Below, piece by piece: positions 8,011-16,726 of a stretch of DNA of 64,000 nucleotides (its first letter is position 1; the number at the start of each line of letters is the position of its first letter). The notes beneath the pieces are model-generated. The model ran no database searches and had not been told where the DNA came from. It saw only the letters and a program-made list of their open reading frames with translations. The position numbers were made by a program, and so were the translations under genes. Source of the DNA: Nitrospinaceae bacterium (GTDB lineage Bacteria > Nitrospinota > Nitrospinia > Nitrospinales > VA-1); contig BQJC01000002.1 of NCBI GenBank assembly GCA_021604505.1, positions 705,081 through 769,080 of the forward strand, given 5' to 3'.

Positions 8011-9342
8011 ATGGAGAAGTATTTCAATCTAAATATCCAAATGGATGACCAGGCAGAGATGGCGCCTCATTTGAAGCGCAACAAAATTGTTTCCCTTCTC
8101 AAGAAAAAATTTGATTTTGAAAACTCCCATTTACGGCTTTCCCCTGAAAAAGACAGTGGTCTTCTTTCGAAATGTTTCAATTACAATGCTCCCGAACAGG
8201 CCAAAGACCTGGGCATTTATCCTTTTTTCCGAGAGATCCAGGAAACCAACGGTTCCGAGGTCACGATCAATGATAGAAAAGTCCTGACCGTTTCCACCAA
8301 TAATTATCTGGGATTGACCCAGGATCCGCGAGTGATCCAGGCAGGGCAGGAGGCGCTTGCCCGATTTGGCGCCGGATGCACCGGAAGCCGTTTTTTGAAC
8401 GGTACGATCAGTCTGCACAATAATTTGGAAAAGGAACTTTCCAAGTTTCTCGGTCGTGAAGATTCCATCGTGATGTCTACTGGTTTTCAGGCCAATCAAG
8501 GCACGATCGCTTGCCTCCTGGGAAGAAAGGACATTGCTTTTTCGGACCGGGAAAACCATGCCAGCATTTATGAAGGGTGCGCTATTTCCCCAGGGCAAAC
8601 TGTCCGTTACAGGCATAACGACATGGATCACCTGGAGTATTATTTAAAAAAATACTCAAATGTCACCGGCAAGCTCATCATCACCGACAGCATATTCAGT
8701 ATGAGCGGGGATATCGCCAATCTTCCTGAAATCGTCAAGCTGGCCAGGGACTACCGGGCTACAGTCTTGGTGGATGAAGCGCACGGTCTGGGAGTGTTGG
8801 GCGATCAGGGAAAAGGCGTGACCAATTACTATAATTTGGAAAAAGAAATTGATATTTATGTCGGAACTTTTTCAAAGAGCCTAGGGTCCATTGGGGGGTT
8901 TGTTTCCGGCAAGGCAAAAGTCACCGAGTTCATCCGTCATAAAGCATCCGCATTTATATTCACAGCGGCGTTGCCTCCGGCCTCGGTTGCGGGAGTCACA
9001 AAAGCCCTTCAGATTATGATGTCTGAACCAGACCGCCTCAAAAGACTCCATGAAAACACCTCTTATGTTAAAAAGGGATTTTTTGATATGGGATTCCAGG
9101 TAAACAATAACCCTGTGCCCATTGTTCCTATCAAAATAGGGGATGAAGCCCTGACTTTATTGATGAATCAAATGCTTTTTGATGATGGAGTATTTGCAGG
9201 TGTGGCGGTGTCCCCTGTTGTCCCTCCCCACAACGCCATGATCCGGACAAGTTTTACCTCATGCCACAATCGCGAAGATCTGGACAAGATTTTGGTGTCC
9301 TTTAACAAACTTGGAAAAAAACTGGGAATCATTCCCCAATAG
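8011..9342 (+). CDS. alpha-oxoamine synthase, serine palmitoyltransferase-like
   Basis: A 443-residue PLP enzyme of the alpha-oxoamine synthase family (serine palmitoyltransferase, KBL, BioF, HemA, CqsA). These condense an amino acid with an acyl thioester. Visible motifs: STNNYLGL near residue 95, FGAGCTGSRFLNG, DEAHGLGVLG around 255-264 (Asp for the PLP pyridine nitrogen and His258), and TFSKSLGSIGG with the Schiff-base Lys289. At 443 residues it is longer than BioF (about 385) owing to an N-terminal extension of about 70 residues, a length seen in SPT-type enzymes. The neighbour at 9512 is an extended SDR like the 3-ketosphinganine reductase of bacterial ceramide synthesis. SPT is therefore favoured over BioF (no bio genes nearby). 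Substrate assignment is inference. Confidence 0.75.
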   Translation: MEKYFNLNIQMDDQAEMAPHLKRNKIVSLLKKKFDFENSHLRLSPEKDSGLLSKCFNYNAPEQAKDLGIYPFFREIQETNGSEVTINDRKVLTVSTNNYLGLTQDPRVIQAGQEALARFGAGCTGSRFLNGTISLHNNLEKELSKFLGREDSIVMSTGFQANQGTIACLLGRKDIAFSDRENHASIYEGCAISPGQTVRYRHNDMDHLEYYLKKYSNVTGKLIITDSIFSMSGDIANLPEIVKLARDYRATVLVDEAHGLGVLGDQGKGVTNYYNLEKEIDIYVGTFSKSLGSIGGFVSGKAKVTEFIRHKASAFIFTAALPPASVAGVTKALQIMMSEPDRLKRLHENTSYVKKGFFDMGFQVNNNPVPIVPIKIGDEALTLLMNQMLFDDGVFAGVAVSPVVPPHNAMIRTSFTSCHNREDLDKILVSFNKLGKKLGIIPQ

Positions 9343-9511
9343 ACGGGATTTTTGCTTCGTCTATAGGCTGTTGGCAACATCCTGTCAGGATGACGACAAT
9401 GGCTGGCCTGTTCTCAGAAACTGTCCCTAAACCCCAATTTCCCCTTCCGGAAAGCCCACGTTTTTTTGCCAGGAATCTATAAAAACCTCAGTTCTTAAGC
9501 TGGAATCTTTC

Positions 9512-10522
9512 ATGAACCAAAATGCAACCATCGACCATTCCACCGTTTTAGTGACGGGGGCTTCAGGGTTTATCGGCAGTCACCTCGTCGATGCTTTGTT
9601 ACAGCGTCATTGCAAGGTTCACTGTCTGGTCCGTCGAAGCAGCGACTTGCATTGGCTCGATCGGACAAAAGTGCAGCTGCATTTTGGAAATTTGATCGAG
9701 TCTTTTCCTCTTGGCGACTGCCTGGAACAATCAGACTACGTATTTCATTGCGCCGGCCTGACACGGGCGAAAACCAGAGAGGGTTATTTTCAGGCCAACG
9801 CCCATGCTTGCAAGGTCCTTTATGAAAAATGCGCTGTTCAGGGAAAGAACCTGAAACGAATCGTGCATATCAGCAGCCTGGCTTCAGTGGGTCCATCGTT
9901 GCCGGATCATCCGGTCGATGAAGACACCCCCTGCAAACCTCTCACCTATTATGGCAAGTCCAAGTTAGCTGGAGAGAAAATCGCCGAGCAATATTCATCG
10001 TCACTGCCGATCCTGATTCTTCGTCCACCCGTGGTCTATGGACCGAGAGAAGTAAATTTTTTTACTTTTATCAAAGGAATTTCCAAAGGCTGGAACTTGA
10101 AAATGGGAAGTGGTGAGCGTGTTCTTTCCCTGATATATGTTGCAGATCTTGTTCAGGCCATGCTTAAGGCCGCGATCACATCAACCTCCTCTGGGGGACA
10201 AACCTATTTCATCACCGATGGCCAGTTTTATCATTGGGATGCAGTGGTCGAAACCACCGCAAAGCTTTTGGAGGCACGCATCCGTTCAATTAAAATTCCT
10301 GACAGCTTATTGGGGTTATTGGGGCTCTTTATGGATTTTGCGTCCATTTATCTAAAAACGACCCCCTTGCTGGATAGCCAGAGGATCATAGATATCCGGC
10401 AGAGTACCTGGACCGCCTCATCTCAAAGGTTTTTTGAAACATTTGACTTTAAGCCCCAATATGATCTGCAAAAGGGGTTATCGGAAACCGTCGATTGGAA
10501 TAAAAAACAGCTGCTATTGTAG
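9512..10522 (+). CDS. NAD(P)-dependent epimerase/dehydratase family protein
   Basis: A 336-residue extended short-chain dehydrogenase. The N-terminal Rossmann glycine motif GASGFIG (residues 16-22) binds NAD(P). The catalytic YxxxK appears as YYGKSK around residues 150-155, with HISSLASVGP supplying the Ser. Residues 250-330 form the variable substrate-binding part. It lies 169 bases after the SPT-like gene on the same strand. In Caulobacter-type ceramide synthesis a protein of this epimerase-like family reduces 3-ketosphinganine, so the pair may act in sequence. A role in sugar-nucleotide or sterol-like metabolism remains possible. Confidence 0.75.
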   Translation: MNQNATIDHSTVLVTGASGFIGSHLVDALLQRHCKVHCLVRRSSDLHWLDRTKVQLHFGNLIESFPLGDCLEQSDYVFHCAGLTRAKTREGYFQANAHACKVLYEKCAVQGKNLKRIVHISSLASVGPSLPDHPVDEDTPCKPLTYYGKSKLAGEKIAEQYSSSLPILILRPPVVYGPREVNFFTFIKGISKGWNLKMGSGERVLSLIYVADLVQAMLKAAITSTSSGGQTYFITDGQFYHWDAVVETTAKLLEARIRSIKIPDSLLGLLGLFMDFASIYLKTTPLLDSQRIIDIRQSTWTASSQRFFETFDFKPQYDLQKGLSETVDWNKKQLLL

Positions 10523-10580
10523 GTTTAGAAACCCATTCCATCCAATCGATCCGCCTGTCCCACCTGGCGTCAGGTTTTCC

Positions 10581-10630
10581 TCTTAAACAAAAAATAAGCG
10601 CTTGCAGGTCATGTCCGCAAACGCTTATTA
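10581..10630 (-). terminator. rho-independent terminator of the CBS operon
   Basis: AATAAGCG (10593-10600) pairs with CGCTTATT (10622-10629), extended by four more pairs after one mismatch. Read on the minus strand the hairpin is followed by TTTTTTGTTT. It sits 28 bases after the stop of the downstream CBS gene. Confidence 0.75.
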
Positions 10631-10657
10631 GAATCGCTAAGAAATATTTTTAGCCGG

Positions 10658-11101
10658 TCACTCCTGCATTTTAAAGGAAGTTTTAGCATAGTAACCCACT
10701 AAATCTTTTACTGACAGCATACCAACCACTTTTTCATTCTCGGTAATGGCCAAATGACGGATTTTGTTTTTATGCATAAATTGGTTCGCTTCTTCAACCG
10801 GGAAAAACCGGTCCATGGTTTGCAGGGGTTTGGTCATGATTTTAGTGACTTTAGTGGTCTCAGGGTCCAAACCCTTACTGACGACTTTGCGGGATAAATC
10901 TGTCTCGGTTACGATTCCAACGTAATCATCATATTCCTTGACCAGGACGGAACCAACATTGCTGGAATGCATGGTTTGCGCCGCTTCCTGGACAGAAGAA
11001 TCGTGATCAACACTGAATATAGGGGAACTCATGTAATCCCCGATCTCATCAAGCAGAATGTCAGCTTCATCTAAATTATTTTTGGACTTATCTTGGGTCA
11101 T
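10658..11101 (-). CDS. CBS-domain pair protein (copy 2)
   Basis: A 147-residue protein made of two CBS domains forming one Bateman module. The first opens with YMSSPIFSVDHDSSVQEAA; the second has IMTKPLQTMDRFFPVEEA and the closing IRHLAITENEKVVGMLSVKDLV. Such modules bind adenosyl nucleotides and report energy status. ATG at 11101 is preferred: GAAGGGA lies just upstream, and the in-frame extension to 11182 lacks a site. It is a close paralogue of the upstream gene (11198-11638), with near-identical spacing and motifs such as SRKVVSKGLDPETTK against SRKIVAKGLDPKTTK. Confidence 0.85.
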   Translation of the reverse strand: MTQDKSKNNLDEADILLDEIGDYMSSPIFSVDHDSSVQEAAQTMHSSNVGSVLVKEYDDYVGIVTETDLSRKVVSKGLDPETTKVTKIMTKPLQTMDRFFPVEEANQFMHKNKIRHLAITENEKVVGMLSVKDLVGYYAKTSFKMQE

Positions 11102-11197
11102 GGTATTGGTCCCTTCTTCGCAAAGAAAAAAGTTCAAAATTGTTTTTGAATTTGCTCTATTATATTCGTTTTCTTCTTGCACACTCAGGTCTATTTT

Positions 11198-11638
11198 TTA
11201 CCAGGTTCTCAACCTTGGATTGGCAAAAAACGAAACCAAATCCTTGACAGATAATACGCCGACGACTTCCCCGTTTTTTGTCACTCCCAAATGACGAATC
11301 TTTTTTTGAGCCATCAACTGGTTCGCTTTTTCAACATGCTCCATACAGTCAATAGTGACGAGGGGCTCTGTCATGATTTCGGTTGCTTTTGTTGTTTTCG
11401 GGTCCAAACCTTTCGCCACTATCTTGCGGGATAAATTACTTTCGGTGATAATTCCAATAAACTTATTGTTTTCCTTAACAAAGACAGATCCGATATGCTT
11501 GGAATGCATAACATTTGCCGCCTCCTGAACCGTAGACTCGGCGTCAACGCTAAATACGGGTGATGTCATATAATCACCGATTTCTTCCAAATGCGACTCG
11601 TGTTCCTTGGAAAAATGATGGGTCACATGCTTGGTCAT
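11198..11638 (-). CDS. CBS-domain pair protein (copy 1)
   Basis: A 146-residue two-CBS protein, promoter-proximal member of a tandem duplicate. Motifs: EIGDYMTSPVFSVDAEST, IGSVFVKENNKFIGIITE, IMTEPLVTIDC and IRHLGVTKNGEVVGVLSVKDL. The His-rich N-terminus (MTKHVTHHFSKEHESH) is not shared with copy 2. The ATG at 11638 is chosen over the GTG at 11647 because GAGAGG lies nine bases before it and would be too close to the GTG. Role by family: adenine-nucleotide sensing or regulation; the target is unknown. Confidence 0.85.
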   Translation of the reverse strand: MTKHVTHHFSKEHESHLEEIGDYMTSPVFSVDAESTVQEAANVMHSKHIGSVFVKENNKFIGIITESNLSRKIVAKGLDPKTTKATEIMTEPLVTIDCMEHVEKANQLMAQKKIRHLGVTKNGEVVGVLSVKDLVSFFANPRLRTW

Positions 11639-11726
11639 ATTGAACACCCTCTCTTTCCGAACATTAAATAAAATGATGAATATTGCTCCACTGGGTGGAA
11701 CTTAAATTTAGAACTGCAACTCAGTT

Positions 11727-11756
11727 ATTATAGTGGGAATTTTAAGTAAAAGCCAA
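11727..11756 (-). promoter_or_regulatory. sigma70-type promoter for the CBS operon
   Basis: On the minus strand TTGGCT (11756-11751) and TATAAT (11732-11727) are separated by 18 bases, about 90 bases upstream of the first CBS start. Confidence 0.5.
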
Positions 11757-11885
11757 ATCTCTAAGGTCTGAAACCGTTCATTATCCTTATGAGGTAATAT
11801 TTTCAATGAGTTTCAAATTTTCCGCTAAAATTCACAGGCTTTAATATAGGGCTCGGTTTTTAGCGACGCCACTTTTTTATCCCCC

Positions 11886-12350
11886 ATGCCTCATAATTTA
11901 AACATTGTTTTGATGGAGCCCAAGATCCCGGTAAACACCGGGTCGATTGGAAGGTTATGCCTGGCAACCCAAAGCACACTGCATTTGATTGAACCACTGG
12001 GGTTTGAAATCAACGACCGGCAACTCAAACGAGCCGGACTGGATTACTGGAAATTCGTTCAAGTACAGATCCATAAAAACCTGGAGACCTTTTTTAAATC
12101 CATCCCGGATGAATCTCCCAAGGTTTTTTTTTCAACAAAAGCGCAGGCCTCTTATTTTGAACATCAGTTTGAAGCCGGGTCTTATCTTTTTTTTGGCAGT
12201 GAGACAGAAGGAATTTCGGAGAAATTGAGGAACACCTGGGCACATAGCTTGTACCGAATCCCTCAGTACGATGACCGGGTTCGCTCGCTCAACCTGGCCA
12301 ATGCGGTGAGCATCGTGGTTTATGAAGCCATCCGGCAACTGGGTCCGTAA
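11886..12350 (+). CDS. trmL: tRNA (cytidine/uridine-34 2'-O)-methyltransferase TrmL
   Basis: A 154-residue SPOUT-class methyltransferase that modifies the ribose of the wobble base in certain tRNA-Leu isoacceptors, using SAM. Diagnostic features: the start NIVLMEPKIPVNTGSIGRLC, the central FFGSETEGIS loop, and the C-terminal knot RSLNLANAVSIVVYEA. Length matches E. coli TrmL (157). It ends 6 bases before the convergent TPR gene. Its tRNA-Leu targets make the intron-bearing tRNA-Leu(UAA) of this window a likely substrate. Confidence 0.92.
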   Translation: MPHNLNIVLMEPKIPVNTGSIGRLCLATQSTLHLIEPLGFEINDRQLKRAGLDYWKFVQVQIHKNLETFFKSIPDESPKVFFSTKAQASYFEHQFEAGSYLFFGSETEGISEKLRNTWAHSLYRIPQYDDRVRSLNLANAVSIVVYEAIRQLGP

Positions 12351-12355
12351 AGATG

Positions 12356-12733
12356 TTACCGATGTTCGGCAAAATCCTCAGGCTGGAAGCCAAATTTCTG
12401 ATAATAGTCCCGCAAGCGTTTGCGGGATCTTTCTTTATTGTTCGCGTCGCCTTTTTCCCCAAACAGGTTTCCGGCTTTTAAAATATGAATGATGGCGTTT
12501 CGTCCATCGTTAACCTTTTCGTAAAGAATCCCCAGATTGAAATGGGCTTCTGCTGATTTAGGATTGAGGCGCACGGTTTCATTAAACTCGTCGATGGCTT
12601 CCGCGAGCCGTCCTTTTTCCTCGTAGGCGGCGGCCAGACAAAAATGCGCTTCGGCATCGTCGGAATTATTTTGCAAGCGTTCCTTTAATTTCTTGATGGT
12701 CTTGCCCTCTGAAAAAATATCCCAGATTGCCAT
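12356..12733 (-). CDS. small cytoplasmic TPR protein
   Basis: A 125-residue protein with about two and a half tetratricopeptide repeats: AEAHFCLAAAYEEKGRLAEA then AEAHFNLGILYEKVNDGRNA. It ends in a basic helix (KERSRKRLRDYYQKF). It has no signal peptide. AGGAGATGAAAG precedes the ATG. It lies downstream of and co-oriented with the STAS-like gene (30-base gap), so the two are probably one operon. Confidence 0.8.
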   Translation of the reverse strand: MAIWDIFSEGKTIKKLKERLQNNSDDAEAHFCLAAAYEEKGRLAEAIDEFNETVRLNPKSAEAHFNLGILYEKVNDGRNAIIHILKAGNLFGEKGDANNKERSRKRLRDYYQKFGFQPEDFAEHR

Positions 12734-12763
12734 CTTTCATCTCCTGTTTTTGCAAGCCTCGCT

Positions 12764-13141
12764 TTAAGACTCGACATCACCCAGTTCATCTTCTTCAAAC
12801 AGATTGTTCATCAATTCGCGGGTCGTCGTCTCCAGATTTTTTTTATGTTTGAAATCGATAAACTCGTTGATCCTGCGCAAATGATCCGCGGATATATGAC
12901 AGAGGACCAGTTTTTCCATCAGAGTTTCTTTTTCATAAAGGTCCAACAGCTTTCCGAGACTCGCATTCAAAAAAGGGGTGATGACGCTATTAACATTGGT
13001 GAAATCCAGTTCGACCGCCCTGGAGTTCCTGATTTCCCCGATGAGGGATTGGTACAACTTTTCCCCGTCATCGATGGATTCGCATTTTTCGCCGATCAAT
13101 TCGGCCATTTTAATTTTCATGTTCGGTCTCTTTATGGTCAT
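12764..13141 (-). CDS. STAS-like (DUF4325-type) protein
   Basis: A 125-residue protein resembling the STAS-like DUF4325 family. The segment RAVELDFTNVNSVITPFLN has the pattern of a beta strand followed by a helix that often carries the phosphorylatable Ser/Thr in anti-sigma antagonists. Here ITPFLNASLGK occupies that place. Members are often next to ATPase/kinase domains and act in partner-switching or regulatory modules, but no kinase is adjacent here. A strong GGAGGGAG precedes ATG 13141. The acidic C-terminus (EEDELGDVES) is probably disordered. Confidence 0.6.
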   Translation of the reverse strand: MTIKRPNMKIKMAELIGEKCESIDDGEKLYQSLIGEIRNSRAVELDFTNVNSVITPFLNASLGKLLDLYEKETLMEKLVLCHISADHLRRINEFIDFKHKKNLETTTRELMNNLFEEDELGDVES

Positions 13142-13368
13142 AGCGTTCTCCCTCCTTGCCCAATTTCGAAGGGACGAACGGTGAAATAAGTAAATGAAAA
13201 AACCGCATTATTTCACCATATCCATACCGCCTGGTAAAGCCCGATTTATACCTTTGAAAATCTCTGAAAAAAGTTGAGGTTCCGCAAAAAACCTATAAAA
13301 TGTAGAAAATCCTAAAATACTCTTATCCCATTTTGCTCAGGCAACTCAAAATGGGGGAAGAAAAACCC

Positions 13369-13521
13369 ATGAATTCTACTGCGACTAAACAGGAAAAAAG
13401 TTCCAATTCGCCGCCCCGGCCCCTTAAAGAGAAACTTTGGAACCTTTTCGGGGTCTTGTTTTACATCACTGTGGTGGTGGGTGCGGTGTATCATCTGGCA
13501 CTTCCCCTGTTCAATAAATAA
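13369..13521 (+). CDS. small single-pass membrane protein
   Basis: A 50-residue protein, short N-terminal cytoplasmic tail (proline and lysine rich) and one transmembrane helix (FGVLFYITVVVGAVYHLAL). ATG 13369 is chosen because GGGGGAAG lies seven bases upstream; the in-frame ATG at 13333 has no such site. It precedes the SGNH hydrolase by 93 bases. Function unknown. Confidence 0.6.
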   Translation: MNSTATKQEKSSNSPPRPLKEKLWNLFGVLFYITVVVGAVYHLALPLFNK

Positions 13522-13614
13522 AAAAAACGTGTTCTGACGCCAAAAGCATCTCACATTCCCCCCAAACATCTTCATTGCCTGAGAAGATGGCACGGCTTCT
13601 CGAATGGTCACAAG

Positions 13615-14307
13615 ATGAGCCTTAGAAGAACATCCAGGAAAATCTTTGGAGCAGTTTCTTTTACGGCTTTTCTTTTCTTAACTGCATTTTCAGCCGAAGC
13701 AGAAACGATTCGCTACGTCGCCATAGGCGATTCCTACACCATCTGCGAAGGCGTTCCTGAGGAGGACTGCTGGCCGGCTTTGTTGACCCGGCACCTGGTT
13801 TCGGCTGGAATCGATATCGAGCTGACGGCCAATCCCGCACGCACCCGTTGGAAAGTGGAAGATGCTATCCGTTCAGAGTTCCCGGTTTTTAAAGAAGCAC
13901 GTCCCACCTTTGCTACCTTATTGATCGGAGTGAACGATTGGGTTCACGGTTCCGGAAAAAATAAATTCACGTCTAATTTGAGAGTTTTGATGGACCGCAT
14001 GCGGGAGCACCTTCCTCACCCCCGTCGATTGCTGGTCATCACGATTCCGGATTTTTCCTGCGCACCCCGCGGGGAAACTTACGGCTTTGGCAGAAACATC
14101 GCTAAGGGAATTTTAAAATACAATCAGATCATTAAAAAAGAAGCCAGGGAAAGAGGCCTTGCTGTGGTGGATATTTTTCCGCTGTCACAGACTTTCTGTA
14201 ACCGGCCTGAAATGTTTGTGGAAGACGGGATTCATCCTTCTGCTCAGCAGTACGCCCTTTGGGAGCAGCTTATTTTCCCCGAGGCATACAACATGTTACG
14301 ACAATGA
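13615..14307 (+). CDS. secreted SGNH/GDSL hydrolase
   Basis: A 230-residue esterase/lipase-type hydrolase. Signal peptide about residues 1-30 (FTAFLFLTAFSAEA). Block I is AIGDSYTICEG with the nucleophilic Ser. Block III is LIGVNDW (Asn of the oxyanion hole). Block V is EDGIHPSAQQ, with Asp and His of the catalytic dyad. Family members deacylate lipids, peptidoglycan or polysaccharide O-acetyl groups in the envelope. The substrate cannot be read from sequence. The methyltransferase gene starts 34 bases later, so the two are likely co-transcribed. Confidence 0.85.
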   Translation: MSLRRTSRKIFGAVSFTAFLFLTAFSAEAETIRYVAIGDSYTICEGVPEEDCWPALLTRHLVSAGIDIELTANPARTRWKVEDAIRSEFPVFKEARPTFATLLIGVNDWVHGSGKNKFTSNLRVLMDRMREHLPHPRRLLVITIPDFSCAPRGETYGFGRNIAKGILKYNQIIKKEARERGLAVVDIFPLSQTFCNRPEMFVEDGIHPSAQQYALWEQLIFPEAYNMLRQ

Positions 14308-14341
14308 GTTGTTCAGCATTTCCTCATGAAAGGGACGTTCA

Positions 14342-14857
14342 ATGATAGTGACCGGCCGGCTGATCAAAGTTCTTTTAATCTGTCCTTTCAATGTCATGGT
14401 CGTCATTCCCGGTTTGCTCCTTTGGATTTCCAGACAAACGGGTTTGCTTGCCTCCTTTAATTTGGGTTTCAATCTTTACCGTGGAATACTCGGTGGTTTT
14501 TTCATTGCCATCGGGATGATTGGCGCTTATTTTTGTGTTGCCCTTTTCACCGATCATGGCGATGGAACCCCCGCCCCCTGGGACCCTCCCAAAAATCTGG
14601 TGGTAGAAGGCATCTACCGCCACGTCCGCAACCCCATGATCGCTAGCGTTTTTTGCGTTTTATTGGGGGAATTCCTGCTTTCAGGTTACCCGCTTCTCCT
14701 GCTGTGGTTTTTATTCTTTGTGGCCGCCAACCTCTTGTATATTCCACTGATAGAAGAGCCGCAACTTCTCAAACGTTTTGGTGAACCCTACCGCCTTTAT
14801 CTTAAAAACGTGCCGCGTTGGATTCCGAAGAAGAGCTTCACAAAAGGATACAAATAA
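14342..14857 (+). CDS. isoprenylcysteine methyltransferase-like membrane protein
   Basis: A 171-residue integral membrane protein of the ICMT/PEMT-like SAM-dependent methyltransferase family. It has about four transmembrane helices. The family signature lies in the second half: GIYRHVRNPMI (H and R/N-P contact SAM), then IEEPQLLKRFGEPYRLY and VPRWIPK near the C-terminus. Bacterial members methylate lipids, quinone-like or small hydrophobic acceptors. The acceptor here is unknown. Located directly after the SGNH hydrolase. Confidence 0.8.
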   Translation: MIVTGRLIKVLLICPFNVMVVIPGLLLWISRQTGLLASFNLGFNLYRGILGGFFIAIGMIGAYFCVALFTDHGDGTPAPWDPPKNLVVEGIYRHVRNPMIASVFCVLLGEFLLSGYPLLLLWFLFFVAANLLYIPLIEEPQLLKRFGEPYRLYLKNVPRWIPKKSFTKGYK

Positions 14858-14917
14858 TCCCCGCCCACAAATATTTTCCGACCCAACCGCCTTCCCTCGA
14901 CATAATTCCATAAATAT

Positions 14918-14945
14918 TTGATATAATTAGTATTATATTTATATT
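14918..14945 (+). promoter_or_regulatory. putative sigma70 promoter
   Basis: TTGATA (14918-14923) and TATATT (14940-14945) are 16 bases apart inside an AT-rich block, 62 bases before the TPR-protein start at 15007. Confidence 0.45.
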
Positions 14946-15006
14946 GTGATGCTTTCGGCCTTTTCACATTGTATTTCCAACCTGCTCAATTTCACGATCG
15001 TGCAAA

Positions 15007-16035
15007 ATGACCTTTCGGCTATTCTTTAAATTCATTTTTCCTCTCGTCACACTGCTGGCCGTCGGGCCGATTGCCGAGGCTCAGGAAAATGCTTCCGGGA
15101 CGGAGCAGGAGGGTTTAGAACTCGCTGAAAACATCATCGAGGTGGAGGTGGAAACGTTTCAATCCAACGCACTTAAAAATTTTTTAAAAGAATACCGGCA
15201 GATTTTGCAACAGTCCAAGTCAGACACGTCCGGGGTGTTGCAAAAATTCAGGAAAGATTTTTCGGATCTCAAACAGGAGAACGCCCGGAGCTTAAAAATT
15301 ACGCGGCAGAAAAAACTTCCTAGAGTGGTTTTAAAAAGAGTCAATCCAAATGACGATCTGTTACCAACAAAGAATCCAGATCCGGCCCCCTTTTCACGCG
15401 ACTTGCTTCGCATGGAAAAATTCCATCCACCGCCGCTGGCACCGGAGCAAAAAGACAGGCTCCTGAGCCTTGACGAAAGACAACGTTTGGCCAAAATCGT
15501 AAAAAAACGCCGTCAAGAAACGTTTCAGTTCCGACAAAGCGAAATAGGACGCCTAAAAGCGGAAATCGATCAGGAGCCCTTGAAAGGACACCAGACGAAA
15601 CTGGCGGAATTCAGCGCCCGCATAAAAAAATGGCTGGCCCAGATAGAGAGGGGAAGGGGCAGGGAGCCGGCGCTTTTTTTGAATTTAGGAAATGTTTATC
15701 TGGAATCCCAGCGCTACTTGAATTCTTTGGAGCGTGAAGACCGGTTCAAACTGACACGTTACGCCCCGCATGCAGGGATTGCGCTTGGCAGTTATGAGTT
15801 GGCCCTTTGGACTTTTAAAATGTCCCTCACTCAGAATCCTGATGACGGCGACACCAACCTTCTTCTTGGTAAGGTGCTCGCAGAAATGGGAAGGCCCGAT
15901 CAGGCTCTTGAAAGGGCAAGGAACGCAGAATATTTATTCTCCCGAAACCGGGAATCGGGAAAAACCGCGCAAGCCCGCAGTTTTGTTGCTTCCCTGGAAA
16001 AACCATCGCCGATAAAATTTAACGCCGAACCCTGA
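15007..16035 (+). CDS. exported coiled-coil/TPR protein
   Basis: A 342-residue protein with a signal peptide (FIFPLVTLLAVGPIAEA). The N-terminal 200 residues are charged and helical with coiled-coil character (KIVKKRRQETFQFRQSEIGR). The C-terminal third carries TPR-like repeats: YELALWTFKMSLTQNPDDGD and LLLGKVLAEMGRPDQALERA. No enzymatic motif. It is followed after 15 bases by the MORN gene, giving a two-gene operon under the promoter at 14918. Periplasmic scaffold is the best guess. Confidence 0.7.
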   Translation: MTFRLFFKFIFPLVTLLAVGPIAEAQENASGTEQEGLELAENIIEVEVETFQSNALKNFLKEYRQILQQSKSDTSGVLQKFRKDFSDLKQENARSLKITRQKKLPRVVLKRVNPNDDLLPTKNPDPAPFSRDLLRMEKFHPPPLAPEQKDRLLSLDERQRLAKIVKKRRQETFQFRQSEIGRLKAEIDQEPLKGHQTKLAEFSARIKKWLAQIERGRGREPALFLNLGNVYLESQRYLNSLEREDRFKLTRYAPHAGIALGSYELALWTFKMSLTQNPDDGDTNLLLGKVLAEMGRPDQALERARNAEYLFSRNRESGKTAQARSFVASLEKPSPIKFNAEP

Positions 16036-16050
16036 TAGAAAACCCACGCC

Positions 16051-16629
16051 ATGCAAAAAAACGGATTCGCCGCAACCTTGTTTGTTTGGGCTTTGTTGTT
16101 TTCTTCTTCGGGTTTTACCGAGCCTCTGGTCAAATACCACCCCAACGGAAAGGCGAGCGTTGAGGGACAACTGGATGAAAATGGACTGCCGCACAACACC
16201 ATTCGCAAGTTTGATGAGAAAGGGAACATCGTTTCGGAACGAAACTTTCACCATGGAGTTTTAGAGGGGGTCAGTAAAATGTACTACTCGTCCGGCGAGT
16301 TGATGACTCACTGGGTTTACAAAAAAGGCAAGCGCCACGGGGTTGGTATAGGATATTTTCGCAACGGAAAAATTAAAGATGAAGGATTTTATAAAGACGA
16401 TAAGCTCGACGGCTTGGTTAAAATGTACTACGAGGACGGCACCCCGAAGACGGAAATGAATTTTAAAGAAGACCGTCAGGAAGGAACCACCAGAACCTAC
16501 ACAAAAGAGGGAAAGCTGGAGTTCATATACACCCACCGTAAAGGACGGCTCATCAACCGGAAAAAGTTTGATGCCGATGGAAAGCTCATTCTTGAGCAGG
16601 ATTATCCCGTCCTACAGGTCCACCCCTGA
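16051..16629 (+). CDS. exported MORN-repeat (YwqK-like) protein
   Basis: A 192-residue protein. Weak signal peptide at residues 1-24. About six MORN_2-type repeats of about 23 residues follow: YHPNGKASVEGQL, YYSSGELMTHWVYKKGKRHG, YFRNGKIKDEGFYKDDKLDG, YYEDGTPKTEMNFKEDRQEG and so on. Proteins annotated as YwqK-family antitoxins share this repeat, but no toxin is adjacent and the export signal argues against that label. Likely an envelope or surface beta-sheet scaffold. Confidence 0.75.
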   Translation: MQKNGFAATLFVWALLFSSSGFTEPLVKYHPNGKASVEGQLDENGLPHNTIRKFDEKGNIVSERNFHHGVLEGVSKMYYSSGELMTHWVYKKGKRHGVGIGYFRNGKIKDEGFYKDDKLDGLVKMYYEDGTPKTEMNFKEDRQEGTTRTYTKEGKLEFIYTHRKGRLINRKKFDADGKLILEQDYPVLQVHP

Positions 16630-16726
16630 ATCCTTCCCCCGAACGATTCTCACCGGGTTCCTGAGGTTATCCATTCAACTATTTCCCGAACTGCCTTGAA
16701 AATCCGTTATAATTGTATGGAATTCT

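Noticed and set aside
16051..16629. YwqK antitoxin of a toxin-antitoxin pair
   Set aside because: The MORN repeats fit, but an export signal is present and no toxin gene is next to it.
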